A stretch of 64,000 nt of DNA, from NCBI GenBank assembly GCA_025174535.1, contig JALBUN010000014.1, positions 186,001 to 250,000 of the forward strand. Reading direction: 5' to 3'. Both the position numbers and the translations under genes were made by a program. The notes beneath the pieces are model-generated. The model made no database searches, was not told where the DNA came from, and saw only the letters and a list, made by a program, of their open reading frames with translations. This document shows positions 1-10,877 of this stretch, in pieces. The DNA comes from Cantharellus purpuraceus (lineage: Eukaryota > Basidiomycota > Agaricomycetes > Cantharellales > Hydnaceae). Every line of letters starts with the position of its first letter. The stretch's first letter is position 1.

Positions 1-189
1 TTCTCACCTCAGTCCGTATATTATGGATACGGCTGAGGGTGAGGAAACCATTACAGAAGTATTATATACGTCTGTAAAAGAAAATAGGGAACGGAGTTCC
101 GACGGGTATCCGATTCCGTGGTGTGTCATTAATGCGGACATACTCAGCACATGTGCTAATACTGCACATATATTCTATATTCCAACAGA

Positions 190-352
190 GTGGGTAAACG
201 TAGCGGAAGTAGGAGCAAGGAGTAACAGTAAAGTCTTGAGTTTGTCGGAGTCTGAACGACAAGCACTTCGTGTTGCCGCCATCTCCCTCCCACCTTCAAG
301 TAGGTCTGGTACTTAGGTGAACTGAAGCCTCGCGCTCAGTTGTAAATCCTTA
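190..352. repeat. Dispersed repeat block with inverted 40-bp motif
   Basis: Bases about 190-270 (containing gtcggagtctgaacgacaag) recur in the same orientation near 4660-4722 and 21745-21815. Bases 313-352 are a 40-bp motif beginning ttaggtgaactgaag; its reverse complement lies at 4525-4564 (39 of 40 match) and, four times in tandem, at 21392-21760. A third copy in the same orientation as 313 is at about 32192. An ORF across the first 300 bases is not believed to be coding because it runs through this repeat. Confidence 0.8.
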
Positions 353-491
353 AGGCATTACCCTCTTTGTTTGCCGTCGGCTTTCGATTTCAACTTTCCT
401 CTATCCAAGTCAGGCCGCCTTTATCCCGCCTTGATCCTGCCTCAATCTGCTTTGTATAATTGCTGGCACGAGTCGATTGCAAAGAGGGACC

Positions 492-1870
492 ATGTACAAC
501 TCCCATTCCGGATCCGAAGATGATATTCCCTCAGACCATGTTCGCCTCGTGCTTGTGCGCTACCCGCCGTTCTACCTCGAAATCCCTTTAAAAGTCATCT
601 CTTCTTTGTGTTTGAAACCTCGAAAATACCTTGCCTACCTTGGCTGGTGCGTCCTTGGTTCCGAGGGCTCGTTGACGGAGGGTGACAGTATTACACCGTT
701 GGGCCTCGACGGCGATCTGGATGACGGATGCTTGTACTACTATGACACACCCGCGGGTACTGGTGAGTTTTCATTTAAACCATGGTTGTTGTCCCCAGTG
801 CAAGAAAACACCTGACGTGTTCGCTGTCGAGGGAAGAACTTGACCACGCAATCGACCCAGAAGTAATTAAGGCACGGTCAACCGTGCCTTCAGGAAGCAC
901 GGCCACTCGCGATCATTTCCGCAACAACCTGCTCGAACGTGATACGTGTTGTGTGTTCACAGGATTCCCTCCCATTTCTGGAAATGGGATGCATATCATT
1001 CCCTATAAGAGGGGCTCTGAGGTCCGCCTAGCTGTATTATTGCACTGGCATCATATCTGATCACATTTTTCCACCTCAGTGGTTTCAGCTGATCATACAG
1101 AATCGTCCAAACTATGAGGAGGAAGTGGGCGATATGACCGACATTAATGATATTCGTAATGGTGTCTTTGTAAACGCTTCTATACATCTCACATTCGATG
1201 CACGCCACCTTGTAATACTCAAAGTGCGCCTCTTCGGACCAGATTTGATTTGTCTCTCTCTAAACCCATCACTTCTCAGACTCCAAACCACTTTCTTGCC
1301 ACTACTGACATTCCCCAGCGCAACCGACTCGTTGAGCTGCCTGAAGAGGTCACCTACCCACACAACATGCGCTATACTCTGCAGTGGCTTACAGAACCAG
1401 CACCGAGCGTAGTCCATACAGCCAATACCGACGCTGCTTTCAAGAGAGAAACCCGACAACCGAAACCATCGGACCTGCTATTGCACTACAACTATGGTGC
1501 TGCTGCCGTCAAGTGGTGGGGATACGGGAAAGAGGTCCTTGACGAGCGCCCCAACCTTCCTCGCCCAACTGTGCCTACTCCAGTTCCTATGGGACCTGCT
1601 AGAACAGCGCACGATAGAACATCCACAATACAAAAACGTGATGCGGCGAGGCGTCCGAGGGAAGGTGGTGCTGGGAGTGTCGCAGTCGGAGACCAGCCTG
1701 GGGAGATTATGGACTCTAAGGATGACCATACACAATGGGATGAGGATGATGTAATGCTCTTTTTCTGGGGAAATTCTCCAGCCGCAGTGGAACGCCGTCG
1801 CAAGAAAGAGCAGGAACGCAGTGACTATATGGAGCAGTGGCGACAAGGCGTGCCTTTGACTTCAAACTGA
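492..1870 (+). CDS. HNH endonuclease domain protein
   Basis: Model: exons 492-762, 837-1021, 1080-1223 and 1280-1870, 396 codons with phases that close exactly. The middle exons hold the HNH core of the PF13391-like family expanded in Agaricomycetes: a leader ending NLLERD, a Cys-containing CVFTGFPP turn, the histidine segment GMHIIPYKRGSE, then DINDIRNGVFVNASIH with the Asn and final His. Family knowledge: His-Asn-His pockets bind one metal ion and cleave DNA; the role of this expansion is unknown. The C-terminal ~120 residues are charged and low-complexity. The start is the first ATG in frame with the conserved region. The first intron is least certain: a better-looking acceptor at 796 puts the next exon out of frame, so I use the AG at 836. 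It lies inside the 313/4525 inverted repeats, opposite the unknown ORF downstream. Confidence 0.75.
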
Positions 1871-2180
1871 TCGGTTGACCGTCTGGATCAGGAAAACCGG
1901 CGGAGCCTTGCTTGAGTCGGCTGTGCTTGCAAGTCAGCTTGTAGGTTAGTAGTGAATACAATGTGTTCAGGAATTTTGCAGTTGTGCAACGTGTGTATAA
2001 GATATATGTGGGTCTTTTGTAGTGGTGTAAGACATGTATAAGAAGATATGGTTAAGCCGTACATTCGTTGTAATCCATTCGGGCTCAAAAACTTGTCCAT
2101 GGGTTTCAACAGTTTGCTAATACAGCATTTTTCCCAAAAATTTCATGTACATTCAAATTCCATGTACATTCCCTTTCTGC
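1871..2180. other. Convergent intergenic spacer
   Basis: Between the stop of the HNH gene and the stop of the minus-strand 695-codon ORF. No conserved coding is visible; it holds ordinary AT-rich 3' sequence for both genes. Confidence 0.5.
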
Positions 2181-4268
2181 CTAAGAGTCACCCGGTGGCC
2201 CACCTTGGAGCAGCCTCTGCAACTCTTGAAGAAGAGTCAAATTATCTATACCTTTGGAACTACTGCCGCTACTAGCAGATGTTCCGAAGGTATGGTTAGC
2301 GTTTCCTTCTTGACTGATATTCGAAGCGCCTGAGGAAGATTGGCCAGGCTCGGAGCTGGAGACAGTGGCTAAGTCAAAGATTTTGTGCACTTCTTGACGG
2401 ACGGTAGCTGCTATCCTTGATTCCATCTCCTCGAGGAGACGTTCCGCTCTGCCTTTTCGTCCTTTGCCCGGACGAGGTCCATGGTTGTCTTCAGTACTGC
2501 CACGACCTTTGCCTGCAGCTTGCATTTTACGCCACTGGCGGCGGCTTAAGCCTGCGCGTGCTGCACGTCCAGACGTGGGAGCTGGCGGGGTTGGCGCCTG
2601 ATCTGCAGCAGCAGGCGGTGCGACCCCTAGCGTAGACAGGGGGGTTGCAAGAGGCGGGAGGCGCTCCTCATTGCTTTCCTGCATCTCCATGGGCAAAGGT
2701 CCAGACGTGGGAGCTGGCGGAGGCGGGAGGCGCTCCTCGTTGCTCTCCTGTACCTCCATGGGCAAAGCCGCGGGGAGGTCACCAAGCCGGGCACCTTCCT
2801 CCTCGCCGAACAAGACAAGGGGATCCGCTGGCGCCTGATCTGCTAGAGGCGCCATGCCAACAACAGGCAGTGTACTCCCTGCTGTGTTGCTTCCCAGCTC
2901 CTCCACTGAGGGCCGCGACACCGATAGGCAGCCACCTGCCTGCTCACGCTCCAGATCGATGGGGGTTGGGGCCGGAACGATAGATGGCGCGAGTGGCGGG
3001 TGGGATTCCTTGGGTTGACCACCACCACTCCGCCTTCTTGCACTCCAATCCTTCAATGGGATCTTATTCGTCGACCCGATCACTGAGCGTGAGGTCGCGG
3101 CATCAGATGGTGCCGGATACCCTCCTAGTAGTCTTGTGGAGGATTCCGCCGGCGGCAAGGGTGGACGGATGGGAGAACGTGAACGCCTTCGTTCCTGTCC
3201 AAAGTGATCCTGTACCTCAATAGCACGTTGTCCATGTCTAATGTCTCCTCCCTGCCGTAATACTGGAGAACGACATCGGGGCGTTCGAGGTGTGAAGCGA
3301 TGTGGAGATAGGGAGCAGGAGTTCGAACGCCTACAGGAAGAACCATAGGGTTGCCGGAAGGGAGAGGGAGACCGCTGACGTGAGTAGTGAGGAGAGCAAG
3401 AACTAAACGGAGCTTTTATGGAGGATGGGTGCGATAATGCATCGGAAGGTCGCAGTGTACGAGGTTGCTCTATCGATATGAACGCCGGAATGGACGGCTG
3501 CGCCGAAGAACGCGACTCAGACGACCCCTCCACGCCAGCCAATGACAGAAGAGTCTGCCGGTCAGATGGTTCACATGAGCCCTCAGCAATGTTAAATGGG
3601 GAGTCCTCTGCTACCGGGTCCGGATGCTTATCACACTTCCATACCCAATTGGACGGCTCATGACGCAGTTTAGAATTGATACCAATCCAGGAAATGCTCG
3701 GGGGAAAGGAATGTCCCTGAAAACATTCAGGGGACAGACATCTCTCGTAAGTCCTATTCCTATCATCCATCAAGAAATCCTCACCCTCACTGTCATCATA
3801 GCGAGCACGAACGTTGCTAGAGCGTGTAGCCATCGATCCCACTTCAATAGTATCCAACCAGATCACACGCTTATTGATAAAATCAAGGAAGCGGGTGTAG
3901 CCTGCCATCTTGCCTTGTTTCGTTTTTTTAGACGTGCGTTTCATTATGAGGTTGCCTTCTCCGTCTATGTCCTCGATGAAATGTCGCCAGTCGTCCCCAT
4001 AGGGCTTCAACGGCTGAACGTTAGGAGCTATTCCTTGCAGATCTCGCTCCCGACGGTTCGCTTGGTGTCTTTGCCGTCTTGCCCTTTTGATTTCAGCGTG
4101 ACTAGGTCCAGACAGACGCGATAAGGTTGGACACTCTGGGGATGGATCCGACGGAGGGATGTGACCCCACTGACAAGTTGAAGATACGTCGGGAGTGTGA
4201 GATTTAGGAGGGGTGTCGTTCGAGACTCGCAGTTCCCACTGGTAAGACGTTTTGCTATTGTGAAACAT
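2181..4268 (-). CDS. Unknown low-complexity protein, 695 aa
   Basis: A single uninterrupted minus-strand frame of 695 codons; I do not recognise the family. The N-terminal ~200 residues are the most ordered-looking part and contain aromatic and charged blocks such as KPYGDDWRHFIEDIDGEGN and FLDFINKRVIWLDTIEVG. The middle is Ser/Arg/Pro-rich (RRSRSPIRP). Residues about 500-580 hold an imperfect duplication of a ~25-residue unit around QESNEERLPP. The last ~120 residues have a short basic stretch (GKGRKGR) then a probable amphipathic helix (RLLEEMESRIAATVRQEVHK). No transposase, nuclease or membrane feature is seen. It is convergent with the HNH gene and both lie inside inverted repeats. It could be a lineage-specific gene or part of a mobile element. 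Confidence 0.5.
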   Translation of the reverse strand: MFHNSKTSYQWELRVSNDTPPKSHTPDVSSTCQWGHIPPSDPSPECPTLSRLSGPSHAEIKRARRQRHQANRRERDLQGIAPNVQPLKPYGDDWRHFIEDIDGEGNLIMKRTSKKTKQGKMAGYTRFLDFINKRVIWLDTIEVGSMATRSSNVRARYDDSEGEDFLMDDRNRTYERCLSPECFQGHSFPPSISWIGINSKLRHEPSNWVWKCDKHPDPVAEDSPFNIAEGSCEPSDRQTLLSLAGVEGSSESRSSAQPSIPAFISIEQPRTLRPSDALSHPSSIKAPFSSCSPHYSRQRSPSPFRQPYGSSCRRSNSCSLSPHRFTPRTPRCRSPVLRQGGDIRHGQRAIEVQDHFGQERRRSRSPIRPPLPPAESSTRLLGGYPAPSDAATSRSVIGSTNKIPLKDWSARRRSGGGQPKESHPPLAPSIVPAPTPIDLEREQAGGCLSVSRPSVEELGSNTAGSTLPVVGMAPLADQAPADPLVLFGEEEGARLGDLPAALPMEVQESNEERLPPPPAPTSGPLPMEMQESNEERLPPLATPLSTLGVAPPAAADQAPTPPAPTSGRAARAGLSRRQWRKMQAAGKGRGSTEDNHGPRPGKGRKGRAERLLEEMESRIAATVRQEVHKIFDLATVSSSEPGQSSSGASNISQEGNANHTFGTSASSGSSSKGIDNLTLLQELQRLLQGGPPGDS

Positions 4269-4524
4269 GAATCACAACCTCGCGCTCTAAAGGTTTTACA
4301 ACTAAGTGCTAGACGTCAGTTTATGGATGGATGAGGGAAGGAAGGAAGAGACATACCTGAAAGAGTCAGGGTAGGTAGGAGGAATAAATTGACAACGGAT
4401 GGTGACGGTGATGTACGGTTGAAAACGGTGGATGATATTGGGACGAGTAGTAAGGTCAACCCCAGCAACTACTAGGCTAACTTGAAGATGAGGGTGATTA
4501 AACGTGGCGGAAGAACGAGGTGTG

Positions 4525-5016
4525 TAAGGATTTACAACTGAGCGCGAGACTTCAGTTCACCTAACAACCAAAACCACTCGATGGAGGGAGTAGGTGAACG
4601 TGGCGGAAGAACGAAGAGTGTAAGGATTTTTCGAGACTTCAGTTCACCTAACAACGTGATGGTGGGAGCAAAGAGTAAGAGTAAGAATCTCAGTTTGTCG
4701 GAGTCTGAACGACAAGCACATACATGTGAGGTATATGCCGCTGCATTTCTCTACTCATGCCACGACATTACCTATGGTCCACGTCCACAACAGCGAACAT
4801 ATTAAGGCGCGTCCACCATCACGCCAGTAATATTCTTTTTATACCGACTCAGGTAGGGGAATTGGTTATGTTTCAATTTTTACAACTACTCATGTACTGC
4901 GTTGTACAGTTCTATCTGTACAGACTTGAACAGAAGCATGCAAATATATAACTAATATCAATAAGGCTAGTCACACAAGAACTACTCGTGAAAAACAACT
5001 ACGGCGGGAGAATCAC
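4525..5016. repeat. Dispersed repeat copy (two motif units plus flank)
   Basis: The 40-bp motif occurs complete at 4525-4564 and shortened at about 4617-4655, followed by the gtcggagtctgaacgacaag segment and about 300 bp of AT-rich sequence. The same series, motif then flank then lectin 3' end, recurs at 21392-22170, so this is one arm of a dispersed or segmental duplication. No gene of its own. Confidence 0.75.
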
Positions 5017-5877
5017 TTATCCTACCCCACTCGACTGATGCATCTTTCGCCCAAGGACCTCCACCCTGACCACTGCCCATTTCCGATGTTTCCAACGTTG
5101 AAATATAGGACCGTTCCAATGCCTAATACCGTCAGTGCACCAGGGGAATGGCTGACCGGGGTCGGCGGCTGCACAAGTACTCTGTCCAATCTCTCCCGGC
5201 CCTGCCAGGCCCCGTCCTTCCATTCTCTTTGTTTCAGGACATTGGAAGCGTCCAGTGCAAAGAGATAGAGCCTTTCGGGTTGCAGGGATATAGCATGTAT
5301 ACCATGGAACTTGCCGTAAATAGTCTCAAGGCCCAAATGTCTACCGTTCTCTGCAGTTTAGAAAACGATCAGTGCTGTTCCCCTCCAGCTAAATGAATAA
5401 CATACTGAAGGAGAATTACATTACGATCAGGATCAAGTCCAAAAACGTCTATGTGCCCAAGTTGGTCCGAAATTGCCTTCGGAGAATCCGCCCAATGACC
5501 TGGTAATTTCTCTGCGCGACCCCATTGCTGCGACCCCGCCCAATGACCTGGTATTTTCTCCGCCTAACCCAATGCTGCGACTCCGCACTGCAATGGTAAC
5601 GATAGAGTGCATCATCATGGTGACCCACGGCAAAGACTGAAACTTCAGAAGGTCCTGTCGTGACCGCGGTAGGCGTATGCGTAAAGGTACCTTCAATCTC
5701 CTCGTGTTCTTTCCCTGGCAGCTTATAATTTTTTCTATCCCATGACTTGCGATACAAGGTCTGCTCCAATATGGAATATATGCAACGTCCCCTTCCTATT
5801 TGTAACGGCGGGAGGTGCGATCGGCTTTCCGCTGATGTGATGGGGATCCCCGGACGATGTGACATGGGAAGTAGCAT
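5017..5877 (-). pseudogene. PLL-type beta-propeller lectin remnant
   Basis: Two minus-strand frames (about 5449-5877 and 5022-5336) carry blade-like repeats. The first contains PSEVSVFAVGHHDDALYRYH followed by a Trp-rich turn; the second contains LYLFALDASNVLKQREW and a terminal GQWSGWRSLGE. This pattern (hydrophobic strand, F-xx-G-x-D-x-x-L-y-x-x-w, then W-x-x-W-x-x-LG) is that of the PLL/PVL-like fucose-binding or tectonin-like propellers found in mushrooms. The two halves are in different frames, a ~44-bp unit is duplicated around 5493-5560, and no start is evident, so I regard it as a broken gene. Its last ~130 bp recur at 22086-22170. Related fragments lie at 13866-14165. Confidence 0.55.
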
Positions 5878-6170
5878 GTCTGCCTATAGGGTGGCCTAGC
5901 TCAAGTGTGCTCTGGAATGAGAGGCTGTTACGCTCCGGGATCTGCTATTATACGGGACACAATATCTTCAACGTTGGCATCTAACTATTTTGCCTACCTT
6001 CAATACCTTTCAAACACTGGTATGACGGTCAAGTACACCGCGCAACCTGCCATATTCGAAGTCTTTCCATAATTATTATTTACATTTGCAGTCAAACCAG
6101 AAGATGTGATCACACCTATACGAGGAATTGGGCATCGCACTACATCGGTTGTTGCCCTCTCCCCACATGA
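5878..6170. other. Non-coding flank before the copia element
   Basis: No conserved reading frame on either strand; AT-rich, ends at the left target duplication of the retroelement. Confidence 0.4.
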
Positions 6171-6175
6171 ATAGA
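6171..6175. repeat. Target-site duplication ATAGA (left)
   Basis: Matches 13529-13533 immediately outside the other LTR. Confidence 0.85.
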
Positions 6176-6380
6176 TAACAACTTAGGCAGGCGGAGACTG
6201 GAGTTCAGCAGAAAGAGCGTGTATTAAATACTAATGTGTTGGCAGAATACTACAGATTGCTTACCTGGAGTTCAGCAGAAAGAGCGTGAACTCCAGTAAG
6301 CGCTAGAAAATTGTTTATGGCCTGCCGAGTCGTGGACCCATAGGAGTCCACGTTGAGGGCGAGTCGTATGATCTTCGTCA
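6176..6380 (-). repeat. Copia 3' LTR with 67-bp internal insertion
   Basis: Same sequence as 13391-13528 except that a 23-bp stretch (tggagttcagcagaaagagcgtg) is present twice,separated by 44 bp of unrelated AT-rich sequence. That accounts for the full 67-bp length difference. On the element strand it begins TGACGAAG. Confidence 0.88.
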
Positions 6381-6542
6381 CTCCCACTCGACGAGTGCTC
6401 AACGATGTCAACCTTCTCCCACTCCTAGTAGCTCCCTAAATTTTTCAAATGCGTCTCTGGGAAGTTGCTTGGTGAATATGTTGGCTAACATATCATTGGT
6501 AGAACAGTATTGTAAGTTGACTTCACCGCGATCTACTCGTTC

Positions 6543-8028
6543 TCAGATGAAATGATGGCGGATATCAATATGTTTAGCACGTGTGTGGGTGACCGGGTTT
6601 CGTGCCAGCGTGATGCACCCTTGATTGTCGGCGTGAAGGACGGTGGCCGTGACCGGTGAATACCCCAGGTCTTCAAGTAAGGTTCGTAACCATATAGCTT
6701 CTTTTGTTGCGTTTGATGCAGCCATGTACTCAGCTTCTACTGTAGATAATGCAACCGTTGGCTGCTTCTTTGATGACCATGAGACTGATCCTCCGGCGAC
6801 GTCAAACACGAAACCTCCCACTGATCGGCGCGTGTCTGGGTCCTCGCCCCAGTTTGAATCGGACCAACCGACTAGGTCTACGGATTCATGGGCTCTCTGC
6901 CCAAGCGCCAAGGTGAACTGAGTGGTCCCCTTCAGATACCGCAGGATGTGCTTTGCAGCCTCTAGGTGAGCCTTTCCGGGGTTTCCTCTGAACTGCAAAA
7001 CAAGACTGATGGCAAATTGAATGTCAGGTCTCGTCTGTGTTGCATATAGCAGGGATCCAATGATCTCAAGGTAAGAGAGACCGCTGGCATATCTGAGGTA
7101 AGCTGCGCGGTCCTCCTCTGTAGCAGGTGACTGTGAGGCTGACAAATTATGTTTGACAGCAAGCGGAGTGGCCACGGGTGCACAATCTTGCATACCGAAC
7201 TTGGATAAGATCCTGGTGATATAGGCCGTTTGATTTAGGGATATGGTGAGTTTCTTTCTATTGTGAGCGACTTGAATACCAAATATATATTTCAGCTCAC
7301 CGATGTCGGTAATATCGAAGATCTTCTGAAGTTCTGACTTGAACTCCTCAACCCTTTGGAGTGATCGTCCAGCAATGGCCATATCATCCATGTACATGAG
7401 TACCAGGAGTGCGATGGTGCCTTCCTCTTGGAGGATGTAGAGGCAATTGTCCGCCTGGCTCTTCTTAAAGTTGAGTCCGGTCATTGCCTTGTCCAGTCTA
7501 GTTTTCCACTGACGTCCTGCCTGCTTCAAGCCATAGAGCGCTTTCCTGAGCTTCCAGTACCAGCCTTCTTTACCCTCCTCTTTGATCCCTTCAGGTACTT
7601 CCATGTAGATCTCCTCGTCGAGGTCACCCTGTAGGTAAGCACCAACTACATCTATTTGATGCAACTAGAGGTCCTCATGAGCGATAATGGATAGGAGTGT
7701 GTGTAGCATACTAAACTTTGCCACCGATGCAAACGTGTCATTGAAGTCCTGACCAGGCACCTGTGAGAATCCCTTTGCAACGATGCGTGATTTATGCTGA
7801 AGAAATGTGCCGTTTCCATCATGTTTATTTTTGAAGATGATGCGGCTACCGACTGCCTTCTGGCCTTCCAGAAGCGTCTTGACCCACTCAAAGGTACCAG
7901 TTTGCTTCAACTGGTTATATTCCTTCATAACTAATCCTCCCACTGCTTTGAGTAGCATGACTTCATGGCTTGGCGGTACATTTGGGGTTCATCTGAGTAT
8001 GCTATGAATGCACAGTGAGTTCTGCCAG
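6543..8028 (-). pseudogene. Copia reverse transcriptase and RNase H region
   Basis: Two open frames. 7665-7958 has the RT N-terminus (SRIIFKNKHDGNG, KSRIVAKGFSQVPGQDF). 6543-7664 continues with HQIDVVGAYLQGDLDEEIYM, the catalytic MYMDDMAIAG box, and RNase H (VGWSDSNWGEDP, STVEAEYMAASNA, ADNQGC, KHIDIRHHF). They are separated only by TAG at 7665-7667, where the family has a sense codon. The frame ends at TGA 6543-6545 where family members read Arg, and sense sequence resumes behind it (ERVDRGEVNLQYC), so the true end was further left. Upstream of 7958 another frame change occurs. Inactive by stops, although the catalytic motifs themselves are preserved. Confidence 0.9.
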
Positions 8029-8033
8029 TTGTT

Positions 8034-9439
8034 TGTTTTGGAACCCGCAAAATTATGGTGTTAGGGCAAACTCTAAATCACCACAATTCCGTGAATGAAC
8101 AGCTGAGAAGAATATCAAATCCTACTGCAGCACAACTCCAGAAATGATTTAATGTTTGTACTTTGGTTACAATCCGTTGTAATGGTCAATGCAGACGATA
8201 CGCAGAAAGGTAATACGTTTCTTAGCAGTAGGGAATGAATAAGACTTCCAGAGTCTAGAGTTCACAGATGCTTAGGGGTCCAGATATTCCAAAAAGAGGG
8301 GAATGCACTTAGAGGCTAGAGGAAGTAGGTGGATGAATCCGACCGTCCAACCAGTGGCACTCTGAAGCAGGTAACAGCGATGTGTGAAGTAGTCTAGCAA
8401 CTGCTTCACACGAGTTCAAGATCCTAATGCTCTGCAAAGGCAGTACACACTAGTAACTTAAACAAAGAGCACTAATGGCAGGACTATTGACAGACAATCT
8501 CACCCTGTAGATTCGTAGTCATGCGAGGTAGATACTACACTCACACCCAAAGCAGGACAATCACTACTTCGAGTGCAATCGAATACAGTTACACAACTGT
8601 TAGCGACCCTTGAACTGGACAATCAACAGTTACTGAGATATAGAGGATGACACTGTATGTCACTCTAGTCACACTGATGTGCAAATGATGGGGTAGAAAT
8701 GGTTATTTATTCAGAGGCAGAATGGGCTCCTTTTATATTGTATTTACAGGAGCTGACTAATACTACTGGAAACTTCTACCTATTAATAGATGGAAACTAC
8801 TGGAAGCTAGTGGAATATGTGAGAAAGGGGTGGAAGTTTCCTAGCCAATGAGCTGCTTGGATTTGCTCTGACTCATGGCATGAGTCATGGATGGAGTCAT
8901 AGTGTGACTCAGAGCAGGAGTCATAGCATGAGTCATGGCAGGAGTCATTGCATGAGTCACCATTACCCAAATAACTCGGTCAATACTTCATTTCCTGGGA
9001 TGATCAGCACAGCTATGGGTAGGCACAGCTTCTATTGAACTCTCCACTGAAAATGGAGTCAGGAGGTGCAGTGGTTGTGAAGATATTGAGCATTTACTGG
9101 CAGTGGTGACCAGATTGAGTTGGAGATTGAAATGAGTCATGTGATTGAAAATGAGTCAGTTGTCCAGGTGACTCCGGCTGACTTTGAAGCTGCTGACATC
9201 TGCGAAGGTTTGTGGGTCCATGTGGGTCCCAAAACTTCACCCAGCAGAACAACAAGGTTGTGGACTCATTTCTGCATGGAAAATTCCTGAAAAAAATATG
9301 AAAAAATAGAGAATATTTGAATGGCCCTGAATCAAGAGAAAGCAGCACATATATGCTGATATTTTAAGGCCATGAAGCGAAATTGTGCAGTTTCGGGACT
9401 TTAAACAAGATCTTTTAAGGGAAAACCAGTTCCCATACA
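8034..9439 (-). mobile_element. Solo LTR, copy 1 (minus orientation)
   Basis: A 1,406-bp unit whose element strand starts TGTATGGGAACTGG and ends TTGGAACAAAACA-like TG...CA termini (reverse complement of tgttttggaaccc at 8034). It is flanked by TTGTT at 8029-8033 and 9440-9444, a 5-bp duplication of pol sequence. It has no internal region or coding capacity, so it is a solo LTR left after recombination between the ends of a full element. It is nearly identical to 10878-12283 in reverse; I see only a few base differences. It contains a TATA box and AATAAA signal in the order expected of U3-R-U5. Confidence 0.92.
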
Positions 9440-9444
9440 TTGTT

Positions 9445-10872
9445 GTCACTGCCGCATCTCTCATCCTTAGTTGCCACAGTACCAAATTGTGTCACTGGGT
9501 TTCGTGTTCGCACAGGGTGGTTTCGCAGTGGTAGGTCAGCCCATCTATGCAATCGAGTTGGAGGTTGTCCATTAGGATCCAGTTCCAGGGAAGGGGGCAC
9601 ACAAGCATCTGCAGGGGTGTCTCAAGAGCTATCTGTCTCAGATCCGTTCAGTGTCTCTTCATATGCTGGTAAGTTTTCTCTTCTTGGTTGGCTTGTATCC
9701 TCAGGCATTAACCGCTCAATCTCAGTGTGTGTGGGGGCAACTCCTCGCATATCGATCACGGCAACATCCCTGGGGGTTTGGTCCTCTAGGAACTGTACAT
9801 CCCTAGCTGTGATCAACTTTCCCGTCTCTACATCTTCAAGGCGGTATCCCTTCGTCTCGTTAGCCCACCAACCTAGCAGGCAGCATTTGACAGAGGTAAC
9901 TTCCAGTTTACCGCCATGCAATTTCTTTGGGACATTGACATAAGTGATAGATCCAAATGTTTGAAGGTGAGATATGTTGGGTTTCGTTCCCAACCAAGCT
10001 TGCAGTGGAACCATTCCTTTAAGAGCTGATGTATAGGAACAGCTGTGTATGTGGACCGCATATAGGAAGGCTTCCCCCCAATAGCATAAGTTCATCTTCG
10101 CTGAGTGAAGCATGCATCTGACCATGTCAAAGAAGATGGCAATTGCCTGTTCAGCAATCCCATTCTGTTCCGGTGAATATGGGATGGTCGTTTCTAAAAT
10201 GACACCGTTGCAGCAGCAAAATGAATCAACAAGGTGTTTGGTGAATTCTGTACCATTGTCGCATCTAATCCGCTTCAGTAACTTGCCAGACTGTCACTCT
10301 AACATAGCCACCATTTCCTTCAGGGCAGTGCCGGCTTCGTCCTTCGATTGTAGGATCCGCCCTATTGGGAGCCAGCTTGAGACCTCAACAGCAACAAATG
10401 TGTATTGCATTCCACTCCAGGTCTCAACTGACATCGGACCAGTGAGGTCAACTACGAGTAAGTCCATTTTTTCATATTGCGCATTACTGGCCTTAGGGAA
10501 TGGTAATTGGTGTGATTTGCCAAGTGCGCATCCTTCACACACAGGGTCATATTCTGTGAGTGATGATATGGTGAGTCCATCTACCAGGTTCTTCTGTGAC
10601 ATCTCTCTCAGATTGTGTCCAGGTGCAGATGACCTAAGTGCCAGTGCCAAAGACAGAGGCTCCCACTCATTGCGATGTATGTGGAGTGTCTTCGCATCTC
10701 AAGACAGTTGATGTGGTACAATGTACCACTGTCACCGGTGAGTGATCCACGAAGCAGCTCGTCTCCCTTCAGTGAAACTGATAGTCTGCTGTCATAGCTT
10801 GTAACCAAGGCACCCTCTCGCTGCAACTTGCCAAGACTGACCAAGTTTGCAGTGAGTGTGGGGATATGTAGG
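9445..10872 (-). pseudogene. Copia integrase region
   Basis: Lies between the two solo LTRs. It starts with the pre-integrase segment (GALHIPTLTANLVSLGKL) and the zinc-binding LWHWHLGHLHL plus CEGCALGKSHQLPFPKA. The core follows with DLLVVDLTGPM (first Asp), then CDNGTEF (second Asp) and PEQNGIAEQAI (Glu). The C-terminal part reads GSITYVNVPKKL and KCCLLGWWANETKGYRLED. Damage: a frame change at about 10608-10650, TGA at 10294-10296 between the first and second catalytic Asp, and TGA at 9622-9624 in the linker. Removing both solo LTRs and one copy of each target duplication restores continuity with gag-protease on one side and RT on the other, at least at the junction level. Confidence 0.88.
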
Positions 10873-10877
10873 GCTCC

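Noticed and set aside
5016..5336. A functional lectin gene.
   Set aside because: Frames disagree between blades and no start codon or full propeller is present.
9440..9943. 167-codon plus-strand ORF in the copia element.
   Set aside because: Antisense of integrase.
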